Source of the DNA: Streptomyces sp. MH60
GTDB lineage: Bacteria; Actinomycetota; Actinomycetes; Streptomycetales; Streptomycetaceae
Length of the DNA stretch: 64,000 nt
Direction: 5' to 3'
NCBI RefSeq assembly: GCF_002939385.1
Contig: NZ_MULI01000017.1
Span: forward strand, 1-64,000
Shown: piece by piece, positions 44,043 to 52,498 of the stretch
Layout of the letters: each line of letters begins with the position of its first letter
How positions within the stretch are numbered: position 1 is the first letter of the stretch
Translations under genes and position numbers: made by a program
The notes under the pieces: generated by a model
Database searches by the model: none
What the model was told of the DNA's origin: nothing
The model's input: the letters and a program-made list of their open reading frames with translations, nothing else

Positions 44043-44561
44043 CGCCACCCCGTGTGCCGCGACCGTCGCCGCCCCCGCGAAGCCCAGGCCCACGGCGAGG
44101 TCGCGCGGACGGGTGGCGCGCAGGACACCGGCGCGGCGCAGCCGACGGCGGGCCCAAAGCGTGAACGGGACGACGATCAGCGGCGAGGTCGCCGACCCGG
44201 GTGTGTAGCCGCGCACCAGCCCCGCCTGCCCGAGGTGGACGAGACCGTGCAGGCCGAAGGCGGTGAGCGCGGTCTGGTAGGCGGCCGAGCGGCCGCCGGT
44301 CAGCCGTCCGGCGACGGACGCGGCGGCCACGACCGCGGCCATCGCGCCGACCGCCACCGCGAACTCCCGCCCGTCGACCGACCCGGCCCGCCGCCACACG
44401 GCCTCCGGCACGGCCGGGTACCGCTCGCGCAGGGCCGGGAGGTTGCGCCGCCACCAGCCCGGCACGGTCGCCAGTTCTTCCAGGTCGTGCAGGGCCCAGG
44501 CGGCCAGCAGCCCCAGCGTGACCGCGCCCTCGACCCGTTCCTCACCCGATGAATTCCTCAC
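44022..44561 (-). CDS. HXXEE-domain membrane protein
   Basis: A 179-aa protein with about four or five membrane helices. The name-giving motif appears in WALHDLEELATVP (His-x-x-Glu-Glu) near residue 25, and a second conserved His region reads GLHGLVHLGQAG. The HXXEE family is uncharacterised; metal or quinone binding in the membrane has been suggested by the motif only. Start is a GTG at 44561. The C-terminal codons lie in the 11-bp repeat array. Confidence 0.8.
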   Translation of the reverse strand: MRNSSGEERVEGAVTLGLLAAWALHDLEELATVPGWWRRNLPALRERYPAVPEAVWRRAGSVDGREFAVAVGAMAAVVAAASVAGRLTGGRSAAYQTALTAFGLHGLVHLGQAGLVRGYTPGSATSPLIVVPFTLWARRRLRRAGVLRATRPRDLAVGLGFAGAATVAAHGVARRLTGG

Positions 44562-44573
44562 GTGATCAGTCTG

Positions 44574-45773
44574 CTACACCCCGACGATCCCGTTCCACCG
44601 CTTCGCGAATTCCGCCCGCTCCCTGGCCGGGATGTCCCGCGCGATGGCGAGCCGCCTCCGCATCGTGGCGTCCGGGAAGATCAGCGGGTCCTCGGCCAGG
44701 GCGGCGGTCTCCTCGTCGTCGGAGGAGGCGAGCACGTCCTGGGCGGCGGGGACCGGGCAGACGTAGTTGACCCAGGCGGCCAGCTCGGCGGCGACCTCGG
44801 GCCGGTAGTAGTGGTCGATCAGCCGCTCGGCGTGGGCCTTGTGGCGGGCCAGGTCGGGGATCATCAGGGACTCGGCCCACAGTTCGGCGCCCTCCTCCGG
44901 AACGACGAACTCGATGTCCGGGTCGTCCGCCTGGAGCTGGATCACGTCGCCGGAGTAGGCCTGGCAGGCGAGGACGTCGCCGCTGGAGAGGTCCTTGATG
45001 TAGTCGTTGCCGGTGAAGCGGCGGATCTGCCCCGTGCCGACCTGCCGCTCCACCTGGTCGCAGATCCGGTGGAAGTCGTCCGTCTTCCAGTCGGTGATGT
45101 CCACGCCGTTGCCCTGCATCAGCAGCGCGAAGGCCTCGTCCATGCCCGACAGCAGGGTGACGCGGCCCTTGAGGTCGGCCGCCCACAGGTCGGCCACGCG
45201 CCGGATCTCCCGGCCCAGTCTGCGCCGGTTGTACGCGATCCCGGTGATGCCCGACTGCCAGGGCACGGTGAACTTCCGGCCGGGATCGAAGGCGGGCGAA
45301 CGCAGCAGCGGGTCCAGGTACCGGGTGACGTTCGGCTGGCGGGAACGGTCCATCTCCTGCACCCAGCCCAGCCGCACGAACCGTCCGCACATCCAGTCAC
45401 TGATGACGATCAGGTCGCGGTCGGTGGGCTGGTGGTTCATCAGGGACGGGCTGATCTTGCCGAAGAACTCGTCGTTGTCGTTGATCTCCTCGATGTAGTC
45501 GACGGAGATGCCCGTCTCCTTCTCGAAGGCGTCGAGCGTGGGCCGCCGACCGGGGTGCTCGTCGTCGGTGTCGATGTACAGCGGCCAGTTGGCCCAGGTC
45601 AGCCGCCGTTCACCGGCGGACCGGTCGGTCGCGGCCCGGTCGCCCGGCGCGACGTACGCGGCGGGCACACCGCAGCCGGCCAGTGTGCCGAGCGCACCGA
45701 GCGCGGCGGAACCGCCCAGGCCGCGCAGCAGCGTACGACGGGAGAGCGGGGGCGTCTTCGGGAGCAGGGGCAT
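44574..45773 (-). CDS. Second PotD-like polyamine-binding lipoprotein
   Basis: A 399-aa solute-binding protein paralogous to the PotD at 35828-37075 (shared stretches include IRRFTGNDY, DNDEFFGKI-type and LIDHYY). The N-terminus has a Tat-like SRRTLL motif and the lipobox LAGC. No permease or ATPase genes accompany it; it lies after an aldehyde dehydrogenase gene. It may supply a second ligand specificity to the PotABC complex at 32887-35831. The ATG at 45773 has no strong ribosome-binding site. The 200-base gap before it holds a terminator and a 23-base poly-C tract. Confidence 0.9.
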   Translation of the reverse strand: MPLLPKTPPLSRRTLLRGLGGSAALGALGTLAGCGVPAAYVAPGDRAATDRSAGERRLTWANWPLYIDTDDEHPGRRPTLDAFEKETGISVDYIEEINDNDEFFGKISPSLMNHQPTDRDLIVISDWMCGRFVRLGWVQEMDRSRQPNVTRYLDPLLRSPAFDPGRKFTVPWQSGITGIAYNRRRLGREIRRVADLWAADLKGRVTLLSGMDEAFALLMQGNGVDITDWKTDDFHRICDQVERQVGTGQIRRFTGNDYIKDLSSGDVLACQAYSGDVIQLQADDPDIEFVVPEEGAELWAESLMIPDLARHKAHAERLIDHYYRPEVAAELAAWVNYVCPVPAAQDVLASSDDEETAALAEDPLIFPDATMRRRLAIARDIPARERAEFAKRWNGIVGV

Positions 45774-45867
45774 GGCACGAGGATTCCCGTCCCGCGCCCA
45801 CCGGGACAATCGACGCTGCGTCGAGCGGGCCCGGCCAGGCCCGACACCCTGTCGAGCGCGCGGAGTT

Positions 45868-45890
45868 CCCCCCCCCCCCCCCCCCCCCCC
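45868..45890. repeat. Homopolymer tract of 23 C (23 G on the coding strand)
   Basis: An uninterrupted run of 23 cytosines on the plus strand, between the second ALDH gene and the PotD-like gene. On the mRNA of these minus-strand genes it is 23 guanines, 95 bases before the PotD-like start codon. It may form G-quadruplexes and is prone to slippage. The exact length could be an assembly error. Confidence 0.9.
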
Positions 45891-45898
45891 GCACGCAC

Positions 45899-45941
45899 CG
45901 CGGCCCCGGACGGAGACCATGAGGTTCCGTCCGGGGCCGCG
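45899..45941 (-). terminator. Strong terminator after the second ALDH gene
   Basis: A 16-bp perfect stem (outer arms CCG and its match, core CGGCCCCGGACGGA/TCCGTCCGGGGCCG) with an 11-base loop lies 33 bases past the ALDH stop. The poly-G tract follows 8 bases later on the same strand. Confidence 0.8.
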
Positions 45942-45973
45942 CACACCGGGTGCGGTCCGCACACCGCCCGCGG

Positions 45974-47413
45974 TCACACGTCCAGCGACGTCATCACGTG
46001 CTTGATCCGCGTGTAGTCCTCGAAGCCGTAGCCCGACAGGTCCTTGCCGTAGCCGGACTTCTTGAAGCCGCCGTGCGGCATCTCGGCGACCAGCGGGATG
46101 TGGGTGTTGATCCACACGCAGCCGAAGTCCAGCTTCTTGGACATCCGCATCGCGCGGCCGTGGTCCTTGGTCCACACCGAGGAGGCCAGCGCGTACTCGA
46201 CGCCGTTGGCCCACTCGACGGCCTGGTCCTCGTCGCGGAAGGACTGGACGGTGATGACCGGGCCGAAGACCTCCTGCTGGATGATCTCGTCGTCCTGCTT
46301 GAGGCCGGAGACGACGGTCGGGGCGTAGAAGTAGCCCTTGTCGCCGACCCGGTGGCCGCCCGCCTCGACCTTGGCGTGCGCGGGCAGGCGCTCGATGAAC
46401 CCGGAGACCTGCTTGAGCTGGTTGGGGTTGTTGAGCGGGCCGTAGAGCACGTCCTCGTCGTCCGGCTGCCCGGTCTTGATCTCGGACGCGGCCTTGGCGA
46501 GCGCGCTCACGAACTCGTCGTGGACCGACTCGTGGACCAGCACGCGGGTGGCCGCCGTGCAGTCCTGCCCGGCGTTGAAGTAGCCCGCCTCCGAGATGCC
46601 CGCGACGGCCTTGGGGATGTCGGTGTCCTCGAAGACCACGACCGGGGCCTTGCCGCCCAGCTCCAGGTGGACCCGCTTGAGGTCCTTGGAGGCCGACTCG
46701 GCGACCGACATGCCGGCCCGCACGGAGCCGGTGATGGAGGCCATCGCCGGGGTCTCGTGCTCGACCATCAGGCGGCCGGTGTCGCGGTCGCCGCAGACGA
46801 CGTTGAAGACGCCCTTGGGCACGATCGAGCCGATGATGTCGGCCATCAGGGCCGTGGAGGCGGGGGTGGTGTCCGAGGGCTTGAGGACGACCGTGTTGCC
46901 CGCGGCGAGCGCCGGGGCGAACTTCCACACGGCCATCATCATCGGGTAGTTCCACGGCGCGACCTGCGCGCAGACACCGATCGGCTCGCGGCGCACGAAG
47001 GAGGTCAGCCCCTCCATGTACTCGCCGGCGCCGCGGCCTTCCAGCATCCGCGCCGCACCCGCGAAGAAGCGGATCTGGTCGACCATCGGCGGGATCTCCT
47101 CGGAGCGGGTCAGCCCGATCGGCTTGCCCGTGTTCTCCACCTCGGCCGCGATCAGTTCCTCGGCCCGCTCCTCGAACGCGTCCGCGATCTTCAGCAGGGC
47201 CTTCTGCCGCTCGGCCGGGGTCGTGTCGCGCCAGGCCGGGAAGGCCGCCGCGGCGGCCGCCATGGCGGCGTCCACGTCCGCCTGCCCGGACAGGGGGGCG
47301 GTCGCGTACGCCTCGCCGGTGGCGGGGTTGACCACGTCCGTGGTCCGTCCGTCGGCGGCGTCCCGGAACTCACCGTCGATGTAATTGCGCAGACGACGCA
47401 GCTCGGTGCTCAC
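45974..47413 (-). CDS. Second gamma-aminobutyraldehyde dehydrogenase-like ALDH
   Basis: A 479-aa aldehyde dehydrogenase. The pattern PWNYPMMMAVWKFAPA, ITGSVRAG, LELGGKAP (Glu), FNAGQDCTAA (Cys) and QEVFGPV is complete. The GTG at 47413 has GGAGG 7 bases upstream and begins STELRRLRNYIDGEF, typical for the family. It is divergent from an Lrp-type regulator followed by a diamine aminotransferase. Together these would turn putrescine into 4-aminobutanal and then GABA without oxygen, parallel to the FAD-oxidase route at 31425-38666. Confidence 0.92.
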   Translation of the reverse strand: MSTELRRLRNYIDGEFRDAADGRTTDVVNPATGEAYATAPLSGQADVDAAMAAAAAAFPAWRDTTPAERQKALLKIADAFEERAEELIAAEVENTGKPIGLTRSEEIPPMVDQIRFFAGAARMLEGRGAGEYMEGLTSFVRREPIGVCAQVAPWNYPMMMAVWKFAPALAAGNTVVLKPSDTTPASTALMADIIGSIVPKGVFNVVCGDRDTGRLMVEHETPAMASITGSVRAGMSVAESASKDLKRVHLELGGKAPVVVFEDTDIPKAVAGISEAGYFNAGQDCTAATRVLVHESVHDEFVSALAKAASEIKTGQPDDEDVLYGPLNNPNQLKQVSGFIERLPAHAKVEAGGHRVGDKGYFYAPTVVSGLKQDDEIIQQEVFGPVITVQSFRDEDQAVEWANGVEYALASSVWTKDHGRAMRMSKKLDFGCVWINTHIPLVAEMPHGGFKKSGYGKDLSGYGFEDYTRIKHVMTSLDV

Positions 47414-47592
47414 TGCCGGCCCTCCAAGTTCGGTGTCCAGTGACTGAGACACCCACCCTAGACGGAGTCCCGACGTTTTCAACACCCCCACCACCCTCAG
47501 GGTTGCGATATCCGCAGATTGAAGCGAGCCAAACAACGAATTTCATCGATCCGGCCTTGCGAAACTGTCGATACGTCGTGCACAGTGAAGCC
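47414..47592. promoter_or_regulatory. Divergent promoter region between ALDH and Lrp genes
   Basis: This 179-base gap separates the two divergently transcribed polyamine genes. The stretch 47508-47580 is notably AT-richer (for example AAACAACGAATTTC), which is typical of Lrp-bound control regions. I could not define an operator. Confidence 0.4.
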
Positions 47593-48093
47593 GTGGCCAG
47601 TCGAAGCGCAGACCAGAAGGACTCCCGCGAGTCCAGGAACGGCGGTCCCCAGTTGGACGCCGTCTCCCTCGCCATCGTCGAGCAGCTCCAGGAGGACGGC
47701 CGCCGGCCGTACGCCGCCATCGGCAAGGCCGTGGGCCTGTCGGAGGCGGCCGTGCGCCAGCGCGTCCAGAAGCTGCTCGACCAGGGCGTGATGCAGATCG
47801 TCGCCGTCACCGACCCGCTCACCGTGGGCTTCCGGCGCCAGGCGATGGTCGGCGTCAACGTCGAGGGCGACGTGGAGTCGGTGGCCGAGGCGCTGGCGGC
47901 CATGTCCGAGTGCGAGTACGTGGTGATGACCGCGGGCTCCTTCGACCTGATGGTGGAGGTCGTCTGCGAGGACGACGACCACCTCCTGGAGGTCATCAAC
48001 CGACGCGTCCGGGCCGTGCCCGGCGTGCGCTCCACCGAGAGCTTCGTCTACCTCAAGCTCAAGAAGCAGACCTATATGTGGGGAACCCGATAA
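47593..48093 (+). CDS. Lrp/AsnC-family transcriptional regulator
   Basis: A 166-aa regulator. A short Ser/Arg-rich tail precedes the winged helix-turn-helix (LQEDGRRPYAAIGKAVGLSEAAVRQRVQKLL). The RAM ligand domain follows (VGVNVEGDVESVAEAL, VVMTAGSFDLMVEVV). The GTG at 47593 is chosen because family members begin VASRSADQ; the ribosome-binding site is weak. The stop codon is 2 bases before the aminotransferase start, so the two are coupled. It probably senses a polyamine-derived amino compound and controls the divergent ALDH. Confidence 0.9.
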   Translation: MASRSADQKDSRESRNGGPQLDAVSLAIVEQLQEDGRRPYAAIGKAVGLSEAAVRQRVQKLLDQGVMQIVAVTDPLTVGFRRQAMVGVNVEGDVESVAEALAAMSECEYVVMTAGSFDLMVEVVCEDDDHLLEVINRRVRAVPGVRSTESFVYLKLKKQTYMWGTR

Positions 48094-48095
48094 TC

Positions 48096-49469
48096 GTGAG
48101 CACCGACAGCCCCAAGGACCTCAGCCGGACCGCGTACGACCACCTGTGGATGCACTTCACCCGCATGTCGTCGTACGAGAACGCCCCCGTCCCCACCATC
48201 GTCCGCGGTGAGGGCACCCACATCTACGACGACAAGGGCAAGCGCTACCTCGACGGCCTCGCCGGCCTGTTCGTGGTCCAGGCCGGACACGGCCGCACGG
48301 AGCTGGCCGAGGCCGCCGCGAAGCAGGCGCAGGAGCTCGCGTTCTTCCCGGTGTGGTCCTACGCCCACCCCAAGGCCGTCGAGCTGGCCGAGCGGCTGGC
48401 GAACGAGGCCCCCGGCGACCTCAACAAGGTCTTCTTCACCACCGGCGGCGGCGAGGCGGTCGAGACCGCCTGGAAGCTCGCCAAGCAGTACTTCAAGCTG
48501 ACCGGCAAGCCCACCAAGTACAAGGTGATCTCCCGCGCGGTGGCCTACCACGGCACCCCGCAGGGCGCCCTGTCCATCACCGGCCTGCCCGCGCTGAAGG
48601 CCCCCTTCGAGCCGCTGGTCCCCGGCGCGCACAAGGTGCCGAACACCAACATCTACCGCGCCCCGCTGTTCGGCGACGACCCCGAGGCCTTCGGCCGCTG
48701 GGCCGCCGACCAGATCGAGCAGCAGATCCTCTTCGAGGGCCCGGACACGGTCGCGGCGGTCTTCCTGGAGCCCGTGCAGAACGCCGGCGGCTGCTTCCCG
48801 CCCCCGCCCGGCTACTTCCAGCGGGTCCGCGAGATCTGCGACCAGTACGACGTGCTGCTCGTCTCGGACGAGGTCATCTGCGCCTTCGGCCGCCTGGGCA
48901 CGACCTTCGCCTGCGACAAGTTCGGCTACGTCCCGGACATGATCACCTGTGCCAAGGGCATGACCTCGGGCTACTCCCCGATCGGCGCCTGCGTCATCTC
49001 CGACCGCCTGGCCGAGCCGTTCTACAAGGGCGACAACACCTTCCTGCACGGCTACACCTTCGGCGGCCACCCGGTCTCCGCCGCGGTGGGCATCGCCAAC
49101 CTCGACCTGTTCGAGCGCGAGGGCCTCAACCAGCACGTGCTCGACAACGAGGGCGCCTTCCGCGCCACCCTGGAGAAGCTGCACGACCTGCCGATCGTCG
49201 GCGACGTCCGCGGCAACGGCTTCTTCTACGGCATCGAGCTGGTCAAGGACAAGGCCACCAAGGAGTCCTTCAACGAGGAGGAGACCGAGCGGGTCCTGTA
49301 CGGCTTCCTCTCCAAGAAGCTCTTCGAGAACGGCCTGTACTGCCGTGCCGATGACCGCGGCGACCCGGTCATCCAGCTCGCCCCGCCGCTGATCTCCAAC
49401 CAGGAGACCTTCGACGAGATCGAGCAGATCCTGCGCGCCACGCTGGCGGAGGCGTGGACGAAGCTCTGA
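48096..49469 (+). CDS. Class-III aminotransferase, putrescine/diamine (SpuC-like)
   Basis: A PLP enzyme of 457 aa of the omega-amino acid/diamine:pyruvate transaminase group. Conserved parts are YLDGLAGLFVVQAGHGR, TTGGGEAVETAWKLAKQY, SDEVICAFGRLG and the PLP lysine in TCAKGMTSGYSP, followed by FLHGYTFGGHPVSAA. It starts at a GTG 2 bases after the Lrp gene. Context with an ALDH and PotD paralogue points to transamination of putrescine (or cadaverine) to the amino aldehyde. Other amine donors cannot be excluded. Confidence 0.9.
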   Translation: MSTDSPKDLSRTAYDHLWMHFTRMSSYENAPVPTIVRGEGTHIYDDKGKRYLDGLAGLFVVQAGHGRTELAEAAAKQAQELAFFPVWSYAHPKAVELAERLANEAPGDLNKVFFTTGGGEAVETAWKLAKQYFKLTGKPTKYKVISRAVAYHGTPQGALSITGLPALKAPFEPLVPGAHKVPNTNIYRAPLFGDDPEAFGRWAADQIEQQILFEGPDTVAAVFLEPVQNAGGCFPPPPGYFQRVREICDQYDVLLVSDEVICAFGRLGTTFACDKFGYVPDMITCAKGMTSGYSPIGACVISDRLAEPFYKGDNTFLHGYTFGGHPVSAAVGIANLDLFEREGLNQHVLDNEGAFRATLEKLHDLPIVGDVRGNGFFYGIELVKDKATKESFNEEETERVLYGFLSKKLFENGLYCRADDRGDPVIQLAPPLISNQETFDEIEQILRATLAEAWTKL

Positions 49470-49501
49470 TCGTCCCGATCATCCGCTGAGACGATCATCA
49501 C

Positions 49502-49547
49502 CGGCCCCGGTGCGGTCCGTTCGAGTGAGAACGGCGGCCCGGGGCCG
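49502..49547 (+). terminator. Terminator after the diamine aminotransferase
   Basis: CGGCCCCGG and CCGGGGCCG arms, with an inner CCGTTC/GAACGG stem, form a long hairpin 33 bases after the aminotransferase stop. Confidence 0.65.
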
Positions 49548-49671
49548 CGTGCTGTCCGGCTTCCTCCCCGGCGACTCCTTACGGTGCCCAGTGACCGATC
49601 GGCCCCGCCTTCGTTCCCCCGGAAGGGGGACAGGACCGGGGAAATACGGATCAGAACCGAGGTGTACGCCC

Positions 49672-50448
49672 ATGGAGGCCCCGCCGGACAACGACGTGCT
49701 CTGGGCCCGTGCCCTGCACTTCCAGCACCACGACGGCTCCCCCGCGCTGCAGGGTGTGTCGCTCGGCGTGCGCGAGGGCGAGATCCTCGCCGTGAGCGGC
49801 CCGCGCGGTAGCGGCAAGACCACGCTGCTGCGGTGCCTGTCCGGGCTGGTCAAGCCGCAGGACGGCGAGGTCTGGTTCAACAGCGTGCCGGTGCACACCA
49901 TGGGTCCGCTCAGCCGCGAACGGCTGCGCCGCGACCGCTTCGGCTGGATCGACCCCGCCCCGGCGCTCGTCCCGGAGCTGAACGCCTGGGAGAACGCCGC
50001 GCTCCCCCTCATGCTGCGCGGCACCGGCCGGCGCCGGGCCAAGACCGCCGCCCTGGAGTGGCTGGACCGCCTGGACGTCGGCGGCAAGGCACGCAGGCGC
50101 CCGCACGAACTGCGGCAGGCAGAGCGGCAGCGCGTCTGCATCGCCCGCGCCCTCGCCGTCGCCCCGGCGGTCCTCTTCGCCGACGAGCCGACGGCGCCCC
50201 TGCACCGAGCGGACCGCGCCCACGTCCTGCGGACCCTCACCACGGCGGCCCGCTCGCACGGCATCACCGTCCTGCTCGCCACGCACGACGCGCAGACCGC
50301 CGCCCTGGCGGACCGCTCGGTGGCGCTCCTCGACGGACGGCGGGTACGGACCGTGCACCTGCCGCCGCTCGCCGAGACCACGGTGGCCACCGGTGCCGCC
50401 GGGACTCCCGGAACGGAAGGCCGGGCGGCGTGCTCGCTCTCCGCCTGA
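49672..50448 (+). CDS. ABC transporter ATP-binding protein with degenerate signature motif
   Basis: A 258-aa ATPase of the LolD/MacB-like class. Walker A GPRGSGKTT, Walker B VLFADEPT and the H-loop ATHD are intact. The signature, normally LSGGQ-x-QR, reads ELRQAERQR, so the Ser and Gly residues that contact the partner nucleotide are lost. ATP turnover may be poor or regulated. The ATG at 49672 is followed by EAPPDNDVLWA; the frame upstream is longer but has no good start. Overlaps the next gene by 19 bases, and the two should form one transporter. Confidence 0.88.
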   Translation: MEAPPDNDVLWARALHFQHHDGSPALQGVSLGVREGEILAVSGPRGSGKTTLLRCLSGLVKPQDGEVWFNSVPVHTMGPLSRERLRRDRFGWIDPAPALVPELNAWENAALPLMLRGTGRRRAKTAALEWLDRLDVGGKARRRPHELRQAERQRVCIARALAVAPAVLFADEPTAPLHRADRAHVLRTLTTAARSHGITVLLATHDAQTAALADRSVALLDGRRVRTVHLPPLAETTVATGAAGTPGTEGRAACSLSA

Positions 50449-51935
50449 CCCGCACCGCCCACCTCGCCGTCCATCTGCGCCGCCTGCTGGTCGCGGTGGC
50501 CTCGGCGGGCACGGGCTTCCTGCTGCTGTGCGCCCTCGGCCACGCGCTGAGCCACCCCGACGCGCCCGGTGCCTCCGCGCTGCGGCTTGCCTGGTGCGCG
50601 GCGCCGCTGGCCGCCGCGGTGTACCTCGCGGTGGCCGTGGCCCGCACGGACCCCGGGACCCGGCCCCGTTCGGGGCTGTCGGCGATCGGTCTGGGGCCGG
50701 GCCGGCTGATGGCCGTCTCGGCGACGACCACCGCCCTGTCCGCGGCGCTCGGTTCGGTGGTGGCCCTGCTCGCCTTCCTCCAGCTGCGCGGTGACCTGAC
50801 CGGCCGGCCGCCCTCCGACCGCGTGGCGGCCGACGCCCTGGCCGTCGGCCAGTCCCTCCCCGCCCCGGCCGTCCTGACCCTGCTGGTCCTCGTACCGGCC
50901 GTCGCGTCGGCCGCGGTGGCCCACACCCTGCGGCCCCGCGATCCCCGGCCCGCCGCGGCCCCCGCACCCCGCGGCTACGGCCGCTTCGGCGCGTACGGCT
51001 GGGGCAAGGCCCGCGAGACCTTCGGCGCCTACGGCCGCTTCGGCGCCCGCACAGCCGTGGCTGCGGGCCGTCAGGCCGCTGTCCCTGCGGGCAGTCAGGC
51101 CGCCGGGGCGGCACACGTGGGCGCAGGCGGCGCCCTGCACACGCAGGCGAGTGATCCGCACCCCCTGGCCCCGGCGGACGGCACCACGCAGACGCTGGAC
51201 GCCGCTCCCCCGGCCCCGGCCCCGGCGGACGGCACCACGCAGACGCTGGACGCCGCTCCCCCGGCCCCGGCGGACGGCACCACGCAGACACCGGCCGCCG
51301 ACCCCGGCACTCCCGGCACCCCGCCCGAGCCGGCCCCCCGCCCCCAGAGCACCACCGCCCTCCCCTGGGGCATCGCCGTCCTCACCGCGGGCCTCACCGT
51401 CGAGACCTACACCGGCAACGCGGCCGGCGCCCCCGCCCCCGGCACCGCTCCCTCCGCCGGGGTACTGATCGGCTGGGCCCTCACCGCCCTGGGCCTCGCG
51501 CTGGCCGGACCGGGCCTCACCCACCTGTGCGGCCGCCTGCTCCAGGCCGCCCGGCCCGGCGCCCTGCGCCTCCTGGCCGGCCGCGTCCTCATGGAGGAGT
51601 CGCAACGCGTCGGGCGTCCGCTCGGCGTCGTGGCCGCCGTCGCCGCCGCGGCCTACGTGACGGCGACCGTGTACGACGGGGGCGGCCCCGCCTTCGGCCC
51701 GCTCAGCACCCTGGGCGCCCTCCTCGTGGCGGGCTGCACGGTGGCCACCCTGCTCACCGCGGCCGTCGAGGCCCGGCACGCCCGTGCCGACACCACGGAC
51801 GCCCTGCTGCGACTCGGCGCGCCCCCGGCGACCCTGCGCGCCGCCGCCGCCGTACGCGCCGCCGCCCTGCTCGCCCTGTTCGTTCCGCTGGTCCTGATCG
51901 TCGCGGTGCTGGCGGCGCTGCCGCTGGACCACTGA
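50430..51935 (+). CDS. ABC transporter permease-like membrane protein with an internal Pro/Thr repeat
   Basis: A 501-aa membrane protein, GTG start overlapping the ATPase gene. About four helices lie in the N-terminal half. A long soluble insert (about residues 170-310) rich in Gly, Ala, Pro and Thr follows, with three near-copies of ADGTTQTLDAAPPAP (DNA units at 51171, 51222 and 51267). Further helices continue to the end (VAAVAAAAYVTATVY, LLALFVPLVLIVAVLAAL). It resembles FtsX-type permeases in the C-terminal part (LLRLGAPPATLRAAAAVR). Substrate unknown. Confidence 0.78.
   Translation: MLALRLTRTAHLAVHLRRLLVAVASAGTGFLLLCALGHALSHPDAPGASALRLAWCAAPLAAAVYLAVAVARTDPGTRPRSGLSAIGLGPGRLMAVSATTTALSAALGSVVALLAFLQLRGDLTGRPPSDRVAADALAVGQSLPAPAVLTLLVLVPAVASAAVAHTLRPRDPRPAAAPAPRGYGRFGAYGWGKARETFGAYGRFGARTAVAAGRQAAVPAGSQAAGAAHVGAGGALHTQASDPHPLAPADGTTQTLDAAPPAPAPADGTTQTLDAAPPAPADGTTQTPAADPGTPGTPPEPAPRPQSTTALPWGIAVLTAGLTVETYTGNAAGAPAPGTAPSAGVLIGWALTALGLALAGPGLTHLCGRLLQAARPGALRLLAGRVLMEESQRVGRPLGVVAAVAAAAYVTATVYDGGGPAFGPLSTLGALLVAGCTVATLLTAAVEARHARADTTDALLRLGAPPATLRAAAAVRAAALLALFVPLVLIVAVLAALPLDH
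51171..51311 (+). repeat. In-frame tandem repeat, 51- and 45-bp units
   Basis: CCGGCGGACGGCACCACGCA begins three successive units at 51171, 51222 and 51267, encoding PADGTTQTLDAAPP-type blocks in the permease insert. Unit spacing of 51 then 45 bases differs by one Pro-Ala pair, and the third copy diverges after TQT. It keeps the reading frame. Confidence 0.8.
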
Positions 51936-52065
51936 CCGGCGGAAACATTTTCGAGAAAGTCCGCGCGACCGCGATGAGTTCCGGGGCCGCCTCCCGTCTA
52001 ATCCTTCGAACGGCACGCCATACGAACCGCACCGCCACAGCGGCACATCCACGGGAGAGGCCCCC

Positions 52066-52473
52066 ATGTACCAGCAGATGATCTTCGTGAACCTGGCCAC
52101 CAACGACCTCGACGCCTCGAAGAAGTTCTTCACCGGGCTCGGGTACGAGATCAACGCCCAGTTCAGCGACGACACCACCGCCTCGATCCCGCTGAGCGAC
52201 ACCATCGTCGTGATGGTGCACACGCCGCAGAAGTACCGCGAGTTCACCAAGAAGGAGATCGTGGACTCGACGAAGTCCAGCGAGGTGCTGATCGCGCTGA
52301 GCGCCGAGAGCCGCGAGAAGGTCGACGAGCTGGTGGAGAAGGCGGTCGCGGCCGGCGGCTCGGTCTCCGGCGAGACCCAGGACCACGGCTTCATGTACGG
52401 CCGGGCCTTCGACGACGTCGACGGCCACACCTTCGAGGTCGTGTGGATGGACCCGGCGGCCGTCCAGGGCTGA
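52066..52473 (+). CDS. VOC-superfamily protein (glyoxalase/PhnB-like)
   Basis: A 135-aa protein with the paired beta-alpha-beta-beta-beta fold of the VOC superfamily. It begins QMIFVNLATNDLDASKKFF and ends with GRAFDDVDGHTFEVVWMDP, where the metal-ligand Glu of this class sits. Members include glyoxalases, dioxygenases and antibiotic-binding proteins; the substrate is not readable. A purine-rich GGGAGAGG precedes the ATG. Monocistronic. Confidence 0.85.
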   Translation: MYQQMIFVNLATNDLDASKKFFTGLGYEINAQFSDDTTASIPLSDTIVVMVHTPQKYREFTKKEIVDSTKSSEVLIALSAESREKVDELVEKAVAAGGSVSGETQDHGFMYGRAFDDVDGHTFEVVWMDPAAVQG

Positions 52474-52498
52474 TCCGGCGCGTGCCTAGCATGGGCGG

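Noticed and set aside
48096..49469. Possibility that this gene is bioA (DAPA aminotransferase)
   Set aside because: The class-III fold is shared, but the Lrp, ALDH and PotD context, with no biotin genes, favours a diamine/omega transaminase.
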